Source of the DNA: Lumbricus rubellus
Taxonomy: Eukaryota > Annelida > Clitellata > Crassiclitellata > Lumbricidae
DNA length: 64,000 nt
Reading direction: 5' to 3'
Assembly (NCBI GenBank): GCA_945859605.1
Contig: OX243820.1
Coordinates: 30,861,883-30,925,882 of the forward strand
In this document: positions 22,424 through 34,649 of the stretch, piece by piece
Numbering within the stretch: position 1 is the first letter of the stretch
Layout of the letters: each line of letters begins with the position of its first letter
The notes under the pieces: generated by a model
What the model was told of the DNA's origin: nothing
The model's database searches: none
What the model saw: only the letters and a program-made list of their open reading frames with translations
Made by a program: the position numbers and the translations under genes

Positions 22424-23358
22424 TGTACCATCGTTATGATCCGACTATCGTATATAGTTCGAATCGGCTATCTGCCTATCTATAATGAAGTCTGTAATCT
22501 TCTTTAGACACGTCTTTACTGCATTCATTGCGAACGTCACTTGACACGTATACAGTTACATTGCACTCGAATGTTCAGTGATGACGATGCGACAGCTACG
22601 AACGTTACAGCAATACAAGAACGACCATTCTAGACTTCTCACGTTAGATGAACTCCTAGTGTCTGCTGAACACAAGACATGAAGTCTAATGCAGAATGTA
22701 CAGTCTACGCTTCATGATAACCTGACTGCTATCACAACTGCGCCTCGACTACTCAACGTCTGCTCTCGTCGACTGCTCTCAGATTCTGCTCCCCGATTCT
22801 CTCTATACTAACTTACTTATCCTAAGTCACTGTAAGCTACCTGGTAAAGGTGATTCTCTATTGGTCCGTCCAAACTTGAATCCCAAGATTGACATCATAA
22901 GAATTATACCAAAGGTGTGGCTTAAGTCCTACCTTACCTACTTATGCTAACCTATGAATTACTTCCTTGTAATGGTAGGCGGGACCTTCCCAGAAGGTTC
23001 TGGAATGCAACATGTGCGTTCCATCCATTATCATCCTAGATTGGTTTGATATCGGCTTATCTTTGAAGACGATGCTCTATAGAAGTCGATGGAGGTCTAC
23101 AGTAATAATTCTTCATTATGGCATTAATCACCACATGTTCTCCTCTTTCAGATCCTACTTACTTATCTAGGTTCCATGTCCTACTGCTTCTATTACTGGT
23201 TTCTCTATCTGTCTGTCTCTCTGTATGTCTGCCACTCGGTCAGTGAGTCACTGGCTGATGCAGGCCTGGATTCAGCTGTGAGAATCTTAAGACTGATACT
23301 AGGCTCTGTAACGCTAAGTTACTTTACATTACAATTCTAGGAGCTTAACTCTCTGATA
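22424..23358. repeat. Long direct repeat, right copy (putative LTR)
   Basis: 935 bp at a constant offset of 3318 bp from the left copy, with no indels seen. Runs directly into (CATA)n at 23359. Confidence 0.9.
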
Positions 23359-23503
23359 CATACATACATACATACATACATACATACATACATACATACA
23401 TACATACATACATACATACATACATACATACATACATACATACATACATACATACATACATACATACATACATACATACATACATACATACATACATACA
23501 TAC
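23359..23503. repeat. (CATA)n microsatellite, right half
   Basis: Continuation of the tract at 18585-19105 after the element insertion. Confidence 0.95.
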
Positions 23504-23731
23504 AAATACATCATTATAGTTGCTGCTGCTATTGTTCCATGTACCTGTTTCTTGTTGATTTTGTTGGCAATGTTATTATTTTTGTCATTTCTTCACCGTC
23601 AGACGATTCCATAGCGCCATTAAAAAAAGGAAACTCGAGATCGTGACGACTTTTTAGACGACAATTTATATCAAACAGTTTCTTCTCCATCACAAAAGAT
23701 CGATTACATGTATTGTATATTCACTTGAATA

Positions 23732-24064
23732 CAGGGCCGGATTAAGGCATGTTCAACATGTTCGGCCGAACAGGGGCCCCCACACTTTCCACACTTTAGG
23801 GGGGGGCTCCACAAATGCGAGGAAAAAATTTGGAGGAAATTTCGACGAAACGACTAATTTCCCGAAAATTTGGCCAGATGACTAAAAAAAGGTCATCAAC
23901 TTTTTTGGCGGATGAAATGGTATGATTTCCCCGAAAATTTTGGCCAGATGACTAAAAAAAGGTCATCAACTTTTTTTGCGGATGAAATGGTATGATTTTC
24001 CCGAAAAATTTTCATCCGCAAAAATTTCCCAAAAAGGACCCCCGCATTGCTTAATCCAGCCCTG
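23732..24064. mobile_element. hAT-like MITE, 333 bp, perfect 8-bp TSD
   Basis: Inverted ends CAGGGCCGGATTAAGG and CTTAATCCAGCCCTG are flanked by cttgaata at 23724-23731 and 24065-24072. The interior holds two direct copies, 70 bp apart, of a module centred on gatgactaaaaaaaggtcat. Confidence 0.9.
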
Positions 24065-24364
24065 CTTGAATAACTTGTTGATCAGCATCGATTTGTCTTC
24101 TGAATTCTGCGCCGCGTGACTTTCCTCCCACGCTCTATGCATAACGAGCCGAGTGCATGCGGAAGTTGTAGGGTTAAGGAAACCAATTAAGACGTGCAAC
24201 ACGTAGGCCTACGGTCTACATGTAATCGTAATCCTAGAGCTCAAGTTTCAAAGTAAAGTGTAGGATCATGACAGGTTGTTCACGAACGCTGAGTCTTGTC
24301 AAAAGCGGATTATCAAAGATGTGGAGAGGAAATCCGAATCTTGTTGCCAGAGATACCAGAGAGG

Positions 24365-24625
24365 GAGGAAGGGACGGAGGGAGGGACAGACAGACAGACA
24401 TAGACAGACAGACAAACAGACAGAGGCAGAGAGAGACACAGAGAGACACAGAAAAGAACACGGACAGACACGGAAAGAGAGACTGACAGAGAGACAGAGC
24501 CAGACAGACAGAGATACATACATACAGAGAGGCACAGAGAGATACCATCATACCAGAAAGAGAGAGGGTAAATATATAGGCCTAAAGAGACAGATATAAA
24601 CAGAGTGACAGAAAGACAGATAGAC
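24365..24625. repeat. (CAGA)n-rich tract
   Basis: gacagacagaga-type simple sequence with many interruptions. It explains the long serine/cysteine- and arginine-rich frames in this stretch. Confidence 0.85.
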
Positions 24626-25025
24626 CGACGGACTTCGGTGGTGGCGCATATCATGATTCGTGAATATTAGTCGTGTGAATTGAACACCGACAGAGTTGAC
24701 TGTAGTATGGACAACAATTAAATGTGCACTTGAGATGATCGGGTGTCGATGATGGTCAGGCGTGGTCACTCGTGGTCAGTGGGGGATTATAGTCGGACAT
24801 CCATTATTAGTTCTTCATCATAGGTGACTGGACGTCGTCTAATCTGAGTGTCAGGACAACCGATTTATACATGATCCCCATTAGCTTTGTATTACTAGAT
24901 GCAAAGCACGCTGTGTACATTGAGCTCAGTTGCTAAGGCGTGCTCACATCAAAATACAGTGTCATATGTAGGCCTATTTGCGTAGGCCTATAATATGCGC
25001 GGTGGTGGAGGAACTGCCCCCGATA

Positions 25026-25494
25026 AATTCATTGCAAAATGAACACATGGTCGAGGCCATATTATAATTATGGTCGCTATAATACCCCAGCTATAGATAG
25101 TATACGTATTTATTATGTACATGTAGGCCACTCCAGCTAGTACACACATATCGTGTAAATTTACCACAGCTATAGTAGGCTACATACATGTGCATAATTT
25201 TATTATGTACATTTACCCCAGCTTTAAATCTTTTATATAAGCTTAGACTTTTATTTTTATTTACTCCAGCTAGTACATAAATATTATGTACATTTACCCC
25301 AGCTAGTACATACATATTATATAGGCCTACATTTACCTCAGCTATAGTAGGTCTACATAAATATTATGTACATTTACCCCAGCTAGTACTTGCATATTAT
25401 GTATCCCAGTTGGGGTAACTGTCAATGTACTCGGATTCTATTATAACAGCCGCATTATTATGGCCTCGACCCTGCGCTTATTTTGCAATGAATT
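25026..25494. mobile_element. MITE with long imperfect TIRs and an internal minisatellite
   Basis: The left arm aattcattgcaaaatgaaca...ggtcgaggccatattataat pairs with the right arm attattatggcctcgaccct...attttgcaatgaatt over about 55 bp. The interior repeats tattatgtacatttacccca gctagtaca about seven times. Related ends occur near 25912-25955 and 46355-46410. The TSD is not resolved. Confidence 0.65.
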
Positions 25495-27390
25495 GAACAG
25501 CGCTGGACGCTGGTGAAATCCTTCACCGCCGCCAGTCCGTTTGAATGGACTCCACGCCATTTAAAGCTCTCCTTGTAAGGACCGTGCTAGCCAGAGATTT
25601 CTAAATCTTTTATATAGACTAAGCTACCTTCGTGAAGCGAACCACGGTCCGCATGCTGAGGGGCGGATACAGAAATTTTGGAAGGGTGGAGCAAAAAAAT
25701 GTTCGGTGGTCTTCTGACGAAAAATCTGATGATCTTTCTTTAAAACCTGATGGGGAGCCACGTCCTGTGCAAATCTCTGGATCTGGGGGCGGGGGCATGG
25801 CTGGATTGGACCCCTTAGATCCGCTCCTTCGCACGCTCTCTTTCGCAAGACTCGGCCAACGCTCTTTTACCAATGTGGATAACTGGGCCAGTTAGTACCC
25901 AGCGTTGCTCGGGAAAATGAGCAGGGTCGAGGTCATATACGGTCGTTGTACAATAGGCCAGATGTTGAGGAAGAGGGTCAGTCTGAACATGTTTTTGAGT
26001 TTTTTTTCTCCAAATGAGGTTCGTGAATACGATCGAGCATCAACATATTTACCAAATAATATATCCTACATATCAACATCCAATAAGTAATAAGACACCA
26101 TGTATCGTGCCTTTCTGCTTTTCAGTTGAGGCTTATTTCCGTTTGTGGGAAACCATGTTCAAACAACGAGTGTAGGACATTAACCCCTTGGACAAACCCC
26201 CCGGACAGAATCCCAGAACAAAACCACCGGATAAGCCCCCGCTTTAGCCAATAACCCCCCTTCACTATGCAAATAGACTATTTCTGTATGTATATAATTT
26301 GATCAAACTTTGGCTAATTGTCCAGTTCGCGGCAAGATCAATCCACACATTCAAAGAACCTTGAGCATACAGCTAGGGTTATAGCCCAGGATCGCATCAA
26401 GGCTGGTGCGGGCCCGGGTATGCTATGACAACTCTTCAATAGCCCCCCTCTGACAACGCGTTGCTTCCCCGCGAAAATATATTAACTGCAAAACACGTGT
26501 GCTTTAACACCCTTGGCGTGACCCACCTATATTATGCGGGGCTGACCTGTAGTCTAGAAGTATTCTGTGCCTGCTGATTCTTACTGTGCTTCCGAATCGC
26601 AAGTGCATGGGTGAGGCTCAATAAATCAATTTCTACCTTCGTGGGTTTTTAACTACGATATTTCTTTCCTTACAGTCCAGCAAGCTATGCCCAAAAATAA
26701 ACACGAAACGGGAAAGCGATGATGCCGCGGTTGCCGAAGTAGCCTATTACTATCCGCGGCGCAGTGGTGTCTGAAAAGTCTGTAGGCCTAATACCGTGTT
26801 TATGGTACCAGGTGTATAGTATAATTATTAATTATATACCAGAGCCTGCGGTATTATTTACCTTTAGGATGGAAAATAGAAGTAGGCCTACATGTATATG
26901 CGCAGAATTGACTGCGGCGACGGTTGTATAATTTGTTCCACTGCATTTAATTAACTCTTAATTAATCTAATTAAATCTGCACGCAATACGGAGTCACAGG
27001 CCGTATATAATTGAAATCCTTGAATATCCAACATCTTTCAACTTCAGTTACGAATCCTGTACTGAAAAAAGTATTTAAAAGAACTGTTAGATGTGCAAGA
27101 GCAAAATTTAAATCTCAATGTCATTTTGCATCTTTGCGATTGGAATGGGGTGGTAAAACACCTAAGGCCTAAGGGGGAATGGTTTGGCGACGGCGACAGA
27201 CAAAATGGCGATGGGATGGGCATGGGTAGGTACATACACTTTCCGAAATGGGATGGGGTCGGGAAAACTGGTTTGAGCAAGCAGTGGGAACTCTGAAGAA
27301 TTAAGAGTGTTATTGGAACGCATTCTGTACTGTGTTCCAGGCAAGATGAGCTGTGGGAACGCAAGCAAGAAACTCCTAGAGCAGTGGGAA
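25495..27390. other. Gene-poor region
   Basis: Anonymous sequence with diverged repeats: aggggcggatacagaaattt at 25659 looks like one end of another MITE, and the fragment at 25912 matches the MITE arm above. A C-rich stretch at 26180-26275 repeats 'ccccccggaca'-like units. No gene is recognised. Confidence 0.4.
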
Positions 27391-27391
27391 C

Positions 27392-28305
27392 CATGGGCGG
27401 AGTTTATCATGGACTAGGTGCAGGGCCGTAAATCCCGGGGAGGGAAAGGAGGGAATTCCCTCCCCACCTTTCGCCCCGGGGAGGGAACGTGAAGGAATTC
27501 CCTCCCCACAATTTTTCACAGCTGCGTCACAAATGTTAGAGTCAGTAGCCTAAGCTGTGAGCGACTGCACATTGCTTGAAACGTGGATATAAGATTTGGT
27601 ATGTGGAATCAAAAGCCGCACAGTTAAAAGAGGTGTAGAGTACTGTAGACTAAATGTATCCATTGACAGATCAGAATCTCTTCTTTATTAATACAAAGAG
27701 AGAGGAATTTATGACTTGACGCGCCCAATATAGGCTATCATCCTGAAAGACTGCAGGGAGGAAGACAGCTAAGCATACACACACGTGTGTCTTCTCTTCT
27801 GGTTCTCTGCCCCTAGGCAGGTTCGGCTGTCCAACGTCGCCACTCCTCCCTCAGCTGGGCCTCCTCCTTTAGTATATATATATATATATATATATAACAT
27901 ACATACATGTGCACCCAAAATGGACAAGCTCCTAAACACCTTTGTAACTTGGTGCACAATCCCTCTCCGCAGTACCTTCCCCCCCGCCCCGGTCTGCTGA
28001 TCGGTCTGCTTATCGATTTGATCTCCTATAGTCCCTCGGGGCAAGGACTTCCATGGCCCAACCCAAGCTTTTGCTCTGGTAGACCCTTCTTTGTGGAATA
28101 ACCTACCCCCCCCCCATTCTCTATCCCTGTTATGATCTAATCAGAGGGCGACACCTTCAGCCCTTCACTGCTTCAAGTCTTTCTTCTTTCCTCGCGACTT
28201 TCACACTGAGAGTGAATCTAAATAGATAGTAGGCCTACTGTAAGTCTTGTAAGAGCCGTTTCGTAAATTGTCATATAAGTTTACAATACATACCTGCACT
28301 CATGG

Positions 28306-28347
<42 letters not shown>

Positions 28348-29549
28348 ACATGTGTAGCCTACATAAGTACAAAGGCTAATCATAATTATTGGAAGCGAGG
28401 GCTTTGAGTTCTTAAAGGAAGAATAGTGATAGGTCTATCAGTTCATCTCGAGACCACGTTATTCCGCATATTCGACTGAAGACCTACAGAGGATTACAAA
28501 TAAATTTGAGCAAATAAAATTCGTGAATAGATTTAAGAAGTCTCATCTCTTTCGTTTTACCAAATGACTTCAAGCAGGATGGTGTGCTGGTAACTGATAA
28601 GTGCTACGAAAATAGTGCAAATGCGCACTGACTTCTCTATCAAGAACAGCTTTTCACATGCATAAACAATTAGCCATTGCTTAGAAATCTGTGCACCAGA
28701 AAAGTGACTAACAGCATTGTATAACAGCGTTATATCATCATGATCAGATTTCTGTCATTTTATATCTTCTAAGTTAGAAATCTGTTTTGGTTGCAGTTTG
28801 TATTTGTAATCGCAATGACAATCTCCAGAGTACTTCAGCACCCACAGAAGCTATAAAGCTGAATGTATACGCCCAATAAACCCTACAGATGGAGAAGTTA
28901 AAATGGAGACCAATATAAGCCAGTCAATATGCCTAATACTTTCAACTTTTTCTGTTTGGCAAGAGAACCTATAGTGACTAGTCGTGTTGTTCCCTGTAGG
29001 CCCTAGGCTACTTGGAACATATTATACAAATGTAGGTTATGTGCAGTAGGCTTAGCCTATATAGTGCGAGGTTAGAACCAACCATTTTTAACACTAACTT
29101 TGGGGTGGGTTTCTGAGGGAGGTAGGCCTAAAGGCTTATGCACACAATTCAGAAGGGAAAATTTTCCCTCCCCACATTTAGTAACAGATTTACGGCCCTG
29201 ACTAGGTGGCTAAGACCCCAAGAAGGCCCAGATTCAGTTTTTTACCGTGAAAATGGTATCTTTTCCCAGCTTAGCCCCCCTACCCCTGAGAAGACCCAGA
29301 ATCATAAATTTATTCGGAAAAATTGACTCTTTTCATGAACAAAACTTCAATCTTATGCCTATAAAAGGTCATCACCTTTTTCCGTGAAAAATAGTATTTT
29401 TCATGAGATTTCAACCCGATGACAAAAAGTCATTAACTTTTTCGCCGAGAAAATAATATTGTCGGTGCCGTTCGTTTTGGACCAACCTTACAAAGCCCAA
29501 GTTCTTTTTAGTCCCCTCCCCCAAGAACGAAACCCAAACTCCGTCCATG
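27392..29549. mobile_element. Older hAT-like element carrying a nested hAT-like element
   Basis: Ends catgggcggagtttatca and aactccgtccatg are inverted, with flanks gtgggaac (27384-27391) and ggtggaac (29550-29557), 6 of 8 matching. The part outside the nested copy carries gatgacaaaaagtcatta near 29420 and ataaaaggtcatcaccttt near 29365, diverged versions of the module in other MITEs. Its left end matches that of 45839-46001 (catgggcgaagttt). Confidence 0.65.
27421..29200. mobile_element. Nested hAT-like element, 1780 bp, perfect TIR and 8-bp TSD
   Basis: The ends cagggccgtaaat and atttacggccctg are exact inverted repeats, flanked by actaggtg at 27413-27420 and 29201-29208. Subterminal gggaattccctccccac motifs occur at both ends. 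No transposase frame is seen. The interior contains two (AT)n runs (27876-27897, 28307-28341) and, near 28070-28200, a very degenerate LINE-like C-terminal piece (FALVDPSLWNNLP). Confidence 0.9.
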
Positions 29550-29664
29550 GGTGGAACCCCGTTCCCACCCACTGTAAACTCCGGTACACTTAAAGGAATG
29601 GGGCGGGGCTGGAGACAAATATTCTGTATCCATGTCTCTCACTACTTCAGACGATCGCGCAGTC

Positions 29665-29707
29665 CTAGATGTTGGGAATGTTAGGCAGTTGCAGTTGGTG
29701 ACGTGAT

Positions 29708-29745
<38 letters not shown>

Positions 29746-30798
29746 ATGCTGCTGAGTGTTCTGATCAATCGGAACAATTGATCTCGGATGCAGACCAATG
29801 TACTCAAGCCTCGGATTGAACGAGCACATCATCAGTCCGTGCCTGAAGTTCCGACTGGTCAGTATGTAGATGACGAAATTAACCGACGAGTTGAGTATGG
29901 CGAGCAGGTCGCCAACTGCCGTGTAGTAGTAGTGCCATCGACCGCAAGTCCTCTCGACCGCATCGACGTACGTCCAGAGGATGTGGTCGATGAAGGTCGG
30001 GGTCTGGCAGACGATGAAGACACACATGACGACGACGAGGACCAGGGACACGTCCTGCTGGTACCAGCCCTTCCCCATCTCTGCCCAGCGCTGCTGGCGT
30101 CGCTTCAGCGCGAGGATCAGCTGCACGTTGAAGAAGCCGATGAGGAGGAGTGGACCGCCGTGGATGACGACGAAGTAGAGAACGTTGGCGTAGAAGATCC
30201 GGTAGATCTTGTTGTTGCCGAGCTCGCTCATCTCGAACACGTCCTTCGTTCGGTTGAGGTCGACGCACACGCGCACGCTGTGGTACTCGAAGAAGCGCGG
30301 TACGTTGTAGAGTACGGAGAACAGTACGATGCAGGCTACGCGGTACTGGGCCTCGCGGCACGTGTAGACTTTAGCCGAACGGAACGGGCGGCACACGGCG
30401 CAGTACCGGTGCATCGACACGAGCACGGTTACGAACACGGTCGTCGTGTACGGTATGAGGTACACCGGCCAGAGTACGGGCAGGACCATGAGGTACACGC
30501 TGTAGTAGCTGGATAGGGCCCCGCTGAAGGGGAAGACGGCGGGGAGGACGTAGAGGGGCACTGCCGCGATGAGAACGAGGGTGTCGGCGAAGGCAAGGGC
30601 GCGGAGGAGGAAGGACGTGGCGGACCCGGCCTTGTCCCGCAGGAGCACGGCGAAGGAGAGGAGGTTGCCGACGATGCCGAGCAGGCAGAGGGAACCCATG
30701 AGGACCGTGTAGACGACGAAGTCGAATAAGGCACAGGAGTTGGAGATGCTGAACTTCTGCTGGAGGGTGCTGTTCGTTACGTTCACGCAGTTGGCCAT
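29665..30798 (-). CDS. Rhodopsin-family neuropeptide GPCR (FMRFamide-receptor-like), intronless
   Basis: A 377-residue uninterrupted frame. The N terminus has two N-glycosylation sequons (NVT, NST near residues 6-11). Seven hydrophobic segments lie at about 25-50, 62-85, 98-128, 150-170, 203-227, 248-272 and 288-313. Landmarks: GNLLS in TM1, LAFADTLVL in TM2, MHRYCAVCRPF after TM3 (HRY instead of DRY), FIVCQTPTF in TM6, NSSVNFVIY in TM7 (NPxxY variant). The last 40 residues are glutamine-rich. I do not see the usual Cys at the start of TM3, although a Cys is present in the second extracellular loop (CVDLNRT). The pattern resembles invertebrate FMRFamide-type receptors; the ligand is unknown. 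The first ATG follows 'atatag', so a 5' non-coding exon is possible. Confidence 0.88.
29700..29760 (-). repeat. CAG/CAA repeat encoding the GPCR glutamine tract
   Basis: Mixed CAG/CAA codons near the end of the GPCR frame code for about 13 consecutive glutamines. The mixed codons should make it less prone to slippage than a pure CAG run. Confidence 0.85.
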
Positions 30799-30829
30799 CT
30801 ATATAATTATATGAAAGAGAATCATTTAA

Positions 30830-31165
30830 TATTATTGTCGTTGTTGTTATTATCATTATCATTATCATTGTCGTTATTATTATCATTATCATGATCATTA
30901 TCATTATCATTATCATTATCGTTATTACTTCCACCACCACCGCCGCCACTGCCACCGCATCCGCCGCCAACACCACCAACACCACCACCGCCACCGCCAC
31001 CACCACCACCACCGCCGCCGCCACCACCACCACCACTACCATCATCATCATAATCATCATCATCACCACCATCACCACCGCCACCACCGCCACCACCACC
31101 ACCACCACCACCACCACCACCACCACCACCACCACCACCACCACCACCACCACCACCACCATCCA
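30830..31165. repeat. Trinucleotide and hexanucleotide repeats upstream of the GPCR start
   Basis: (TTATCA)n-type sequence passes into (CAC)n, which is nearly pure from about 31080 to 31160. It begins about 35 bp upstream of the GPCR ATG, so it may be transcribed in the 5' UTR or overlap the promoter. The Gly-, Val- and Thr-rich frames here are artefacts. Confidence 0.85.
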
Positions 31166-31649
31166 TCCATCATCATAATCATCATCATCGTCCGTCAACC
31201 GGTTTATTGAATAAACGAAAATTATTTCTATTATTTCAACCAACATAGTTGAGTGCAACTCCAACGCACATAACTACAGAACGAATGTTCCGATGCATGT
31301 TTATAAATATTATGGGCATTAAGGGAATGCCATTTCACCGTAAATATAACATGTAGGCCCTATATAATAGGCCTACCGTGCAAATGCACTGTAGCACGCA
31401 AGAGTGGCATGATCGAAGGGAAAAGAACAAAGAAAGACCCATACACTTCGCTCGATAGACAATACAAATGAGGACATAACATCTCTTGGACTGATTAACC
31501 CCTATAGCCTTTGGGTTGAGAAGGGGTGGGTTGGGTGAGGGTTGGGGTGGGTGAGAGGTGGGGTGGAGAATCAGTGGAGTTGACAAATGACTGAGGAGGA
31601 CAACAGAAATCTTTTTTTCGTGTATACGTAGCCTATCGCTGCCAAATGG

Positions 31650-31965
31650 CTGATGCCAGGGTCTGATGATGACGATGATGATGACGATGATGATGCTGAT
31701 GATGATGATGATGTTGACTATGGCAGTGACAATGACGACGACTACTATGGTGATGATAATGAGGATGATAACGACGATGACGATCACGTTGATGACGATC
31801 ACGACAACGACAACGACGACGACGACTACTACTACTACTACTACTACGATGATGATGAAGATGATGATGATGTTGATATTGATAACGACGACGACGATGA
31901 TAACGAAGACGACGACGACGAAAATGATGTTGACGACGACGACAACGACAACGACGATGATGATT
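31650..31965. repeat. (GAT/GAC)n tract
   Basis: About 310 bp of gatgacgacgat-type repeat giving a poly-Asp frame on the + strand. Confidence 0.9.
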
Positions 31966-32401
31966 AATAAAAGGGAAAATAATTTGTGGTGTTAAACCTT
32001 ACAGCGTCTTATGACTTCGTTTCGAAGATGATGAACCGAATCAGAAAAAGTCGACACACATCACCGCCCGATGATGCGACAATTGTGCAGTCTAAACTCT
32101 AAACTCTAAAGGCAGAAATGAGATGAAACGAAGTTCTGACGAGTTTCCCCAACGCAGCCGAATCACCTGTCTACGATAGGAAGATAATCCTCCGCGCTTT
32201 CAGTTGTCCCGTATTAATCCGCCGCAGAAGACATGCAGAAGAAATGAACATGATGAGTTCAGCGGTTGGCGTTATCCCATATTCTGCTGCATCCGATGCC
32301 AAATAAGACTTGCTGCAGACCTTTCACACAGACTTAACGCACTGCGTTCAATGCAGAGTCGATAGTAGCTTCTGACGCGATATGCAAAGTAGCAGATGCT
32401 T

Positions 32402-32745
32402 TGGGTGTGTGTGTGTTGTGCGTGTGTGTGTGTGTGCGTGCGTGCTGTGTGTGTGTGAGCGCGCGTGCTGTGCGTGCGTGTGCAGCGTAATCGTAATCTC
32501 GAGACTTCTACAGCGCCCACAAAAGCGAAGTCGCGGGAACCAGCTTATTCACAGGCGCATGTGTGGTGTGTGTGTAACTGTGCGTGTGTAACTGTGTGTG
32601 TGTGTGCGTGCGCACGTGCTGTGCGTGTGTGCGTGTTGTGAGTGCGTGTGTGTGTGTGCGCGAGCGTGTGCGTTCGTGTGTGTGTGTGTGTGCGTGTGTG
32701 CGCGCGCGTGCGCGTGCTGTGTGGGTGTGTGTGGGTATGAGAAGA
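32402..32745. repeat. (GT)n-rich tract in two blocks
   Basis: gtgtgtgcgtgcg repeats at 32402-32485 and 32560-32745. Their Cys/Val-rich and His/Thr-rich frames are not genes. Confidence 0.9.
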
Positions 32746-34201
32746 CGGTGCAAACAGGTGGTCGTCGTAGTCCACTGTCCTCTTGCGGCCACTGCGCCGA
32801 AGTTTGCTGCACATCACATGGGATGGATAGAAAGACAGAATCAGAGAAAGGAAGGAGAAGAAATCAGAGAAAGGAGGGGGAAAGAGAAGGAAAAGAGGAA
32901 TGGAACAGGATGGGAAAGGAGGAAATGTACAGAAACCCTATGGCAGAGAGGGGGAGAGGGCCGGGGGAGGGAGAGAGAGGAAATTAAGGAGAGTTTTAAA
33001 GTATAATCGCGAAGGAAATTGTGAATGATGGATGATCATGGGGAAGACTCGAGTATACGCTGTAGGCTGGATATAATTAAGTGATGGACGAAGTGAAGGA
33101 CGGTAGACTGAGAGCCAGAGCAGAAAAACTATGGCACAAAAGAAGTAAATAAGGAATGAATGACGTAGCCAGCCATACGGGAGCTATATAACACCGAGCT
33201 GTAGACGCTTCTAGAATTATTTTCGGCTCGGATTTGTCCAGTAGACGGTTTTACTCGCCTCTCGACGATCATAGGCGATGTACCGGTGCAATATTATGTC
33301 CAGCCGATGTGGTGGTCCCTGCATGGCCTTCGCGTGGCTCGTCTTGCGAAATAATTATTATTAGGCGTGTTATTGAAAGTATATTCCTGTATTATACAAG
33401 ACTGCTGGATTTTGTATGAGCTATTTCTGGTCACGTTCATTCGCTGTTAATGCCGCAACTGGCTGACGTATACCTAATCCCTCACTCAAGGTGTTTCTGA
33501 AGAATCTGTTCTTCTCAATCCTCCATTAAGCTTAATAACAATGACAATTTCTATGGCGCCGTAACACAGCCATGCCGTTACAAGAGCGCCTCACATATAC
33601 AACTAACAGCAGGATACAAGATAATGAAGTCTTGAGTACTGTTTTGAAGGAGTCAACGAGTCAGCCGTTCGCAGGGAGGAAGGAAGTCTGTTCCAGCATC
33701 TGGGGCAGGTGTCGCGTGACAGAGTTACCCCGGGAGACTTTATTTCGAAATAGATTTCCCCGGCGGATCTGTTTCAGAATAAATTCGCCCTCCACAAACT
33801 ATAATTTTATCATTCTGAAATAAAATCTCCCCGTTCACCTTGGAATTTCATATAAAATTTATCGATAAGCACGTTGAACCGTTAGTTACGTTGCTAGTTA
33901 TAATAATATTATTATTGACTTTTATATAAGAAAAACCTCTTACAACACAGAGTTTCAGCCCCAGGATGCCCTGTTTCGGGAGTAGGCTTTGTAACGGGGA
34001 GTACCGGAGTAGATTTTATATCGTCACACCAGCCACTGCGAAAGGGCGATCACCGAAGCTGGTTCTCATCGGTCGTACGCCAAGATCATTTTTCTCGAGC
34101 GATCCGAATAGCAACCCGGAAACGGAGGAATGCGTTCCGATACAGTCGGCCTAATTTGGAAACTGCCTCTCACAGTGTAGGCCTACTGTAGCACCAATCA
34201 G
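32746..34201. other. Gene-poor region
   Basis: A purine-rich stretch at 32820-33000, then unremarkable sequence. A possible diverged LINE 3' UTR lies at 33543-33720 (ctatggcgccgt...gaggaaggaagtctgttcca), at low confidence. No gene recognised. Confidence 0.4.
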
Positions 34202-34649
34202 TAGGGTAGTCCCAAAATCACGGTCAAAAAGTGAAAAAATCATGGCCTACTTTTGCAAAAATCCAAAAATTCACGGCACCGTGATTCACGGTGCCGCGAA
34301 ATTTTTTTCACTCACAATTTCTGTATTAAGTTGATTTTTATTTTGAAATTTAGCATAAACGAGTAGTTATGAATGAATATTCACTTGTCAGCGACGTAAT
34401 TCACTCCCCAAAACAGAAATTCATACATTAATTTAATGGTTCCGCACATAAAATCTTAAATGAATTTAATGGTTCCGCGCTGTTTTTGGTCGTGGGCGCC
34501 ATTTTTGACGTGTTTTTATAAAAAAAGTGCTGAAAATGTGAAAAATCACGGAAAATCACGGAAAAAAGCAAAATTACGGAAATCACGGCAAACGGCGAAA
34601 TTCACGGTTTCCGTGATTTCCGTGAATTCGTGATTTTGGGACTACCCTA
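34202..34649. mobile_element. hAT-like MITE, 448 bp, 21-bp TIR, perfect 8-bp TSD
   Basis: The left end tagggtagtcccaaaatcac(g) is exactly inverted at the right end. It is flanked by ccaatcag at 34194-34201 and 34650-34657. The interior is built from aaatcacggaaa-type motifs and could fold back extensively. No coding capacity. Confidence 0.9.

Larger units (their letters stand above)
19106..23358. mobile_element. Young non-autonomous LTR-type element (4253 bp)
   Basis: Two 935-bp direct repeats (19106-20040 and 22424-23358) bound a 2383-bp interior. By eye they differ at one position (T 19556 / A 22874). The repeats start TGTACCATCG and end CTCTGATA, so the 5' TG is canonical but the 3' end is TA rather than CA. 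CATA flanks both sides, compatible with a 4-bp target duplication but unprovable inside a CATA array. I see no gag, protease, RT or integrase frame in the interior, whose longest frames are under 90 codons, and no convincing primer-binding site or polypurine tract. A LARD-like element is the best reading; a recent segmental duplication is the alternative. Transcription strand unknown. Confidence 0.75.

Noticed and set aside
25659..25840. Another MITE (aggggcggatacagaaattt ... gatccgctcct)
   Set aside because: Ends are only partly inverted and no target duplication is visible.
28010..28250. LINE coding remnant inside the nested hAT-like element
   Set aside because: Only a short FALVDPSLWNNLP-like stretch with stops around it; too weak to list as a separate feature.
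29788..30516. Plus-strand 242-codon frame
   Set aside because: Antisense shadow of the GPCR gene; Asp/Glu/Val-rich composition with no family features.
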